Shown piece after piece: positions 63,535 to 64,000 of a stretch of 64,000 nt of DNA (positions are counted from its first letter, which is position 1; each line of letters starts with the position of its first letter). A model generated the notes under the pieces. The model worked only from the letters and a program-made list of their open reading frames with translations, was not told the DNA's origin and did no database searches. The translations under genes were made by a program, and so were the position numbers. The stretch is taken from positions 1,984,001 through 2,048,000 of the forward strand of contig CM065173.1 in the NCBI GenBank assembly GCA_033026295.1, given 5' to 3'. This DNA is from Channa striata. Taxonomy: Eukaryota > Chordata > Actinopteri > Anabantiformes > Channidae.

Positions 63535-64000
63535 TGACCAGCTTTGATTGGTGCCAACTGATTTCATTTTGTACTTCCTAGGAAAGTACATACTGTAACT
63601 ACTCATCATTTAAAGTTAATGATGTAGTTATCCAAAGTACTAGACTATTCCAAAAATTAGATTAGTGAGTATATACATAGCATAGTATACTTACAACAAA
63701 TTACTTTTCTTACACAGTCATTTATCATGGCTACACTCACTGATTTAATAATTCACTGTAAACTTATCTGGTAAAAAAATCCTCCTGTTTCACTGTACAT
63801 TTTGATAATAGGCCTCGTCTGTTTCCGTTTAACAGGGTGTTACTGTAAAAACTGTGATATTGTTTCCTTTTCTGTGCAACAAACACATGGCAGTCACACT
63901 GTAAGTGAAGAAATTATGCACAGTCACTAAGTGAAACATTACTATTTACTTTGCTGAAACATAGTCAGAACATGTTCCTCTGGTTGTGCCTGTTTTCTCT
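63535..64000. other. sequence after the LINE, nothing recognised
   Basis: AT-rich sequence without open frames or repeats that I recognise. Confidence 0.5.

Noticed and set aside
60916..63557. Several minus-strand open frames of 80-160 codons
   Set aside because: They are antisense to the RTE-like LINE coding sequence, which explains the region fully on the + strand.

Overview
The window is nuclear DNA of a ray-finned fish, probably a percomorph teleost. It has spliced genes with GT-AG introns, long AT-rich introns, many (GT)n and (TA)n microsatellites, and many teleost-type mobile elements: an RTE-like LINE, Tc1-like elements, Harbinger and hAT elements, and tRNA-derived SINEs. I see no bacterial, viral or organellar signals.

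Two protein-coding genes explain the coding content, both on the + strand. Positions 1-14659 hold the 3' part (17 exons, about 1,500 codons) of zswim8, the substrate receptor of a cullin-RING ubiquitin ligase known for target-directed microRNA degradation. Its 5' exons, with the SWIM zinc finger, lie upstream of the window. Its second visible exon (2854-3022) is 37 nt too long and frame-broken, which looks like a sequence or assembly fault or a real lesion. Positions 42226-53933 hold the complete coding region (13 exons, 902 codons) of ndst2, the Golgi heparan sulfate N-deacetylase/N-sulfotransferase. Its CpG-rich promoter is probably near 20.5-21.1 kb, with small 5' UTR exons suggested at about 35.4 and 41.5 kb. 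Most of the 15-42 kb stretch would then be ndst2 5' introns.

The rest is largely repeats. 3544-4415 is a Harbinger-like element with a TAA duplication. 44154-44344 is a hAT-like MITE with an 8-bp duplication. 31.5-33.1 kb holds two decayed Tc1-like transposases in a row. One dispersed repeat occurs at 6.0 kb and 36.4 kb, the second copy split by a SINE head. Decayed LINE reverse-transcriptase or endonuclease pieces lie at 37.1, 52.6-53.1 and 58.7-59.6 kb. A 5'-truncated but fairly young RTE-like LINE fills 60.9-63.5 kb.

The two genes act in different pathways (microRNA/Argonaute turnover and heparan sulfate synthesis) and are neighbours through conserved synteny. I found no undescribed biological system. 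The most useful leads are the damaged zswim8 exon, the zswim8 exon flanked on both sides by GT repeats, the small upstream ORFs in the inferred ndst2 leader, and the well-delimited transposons.
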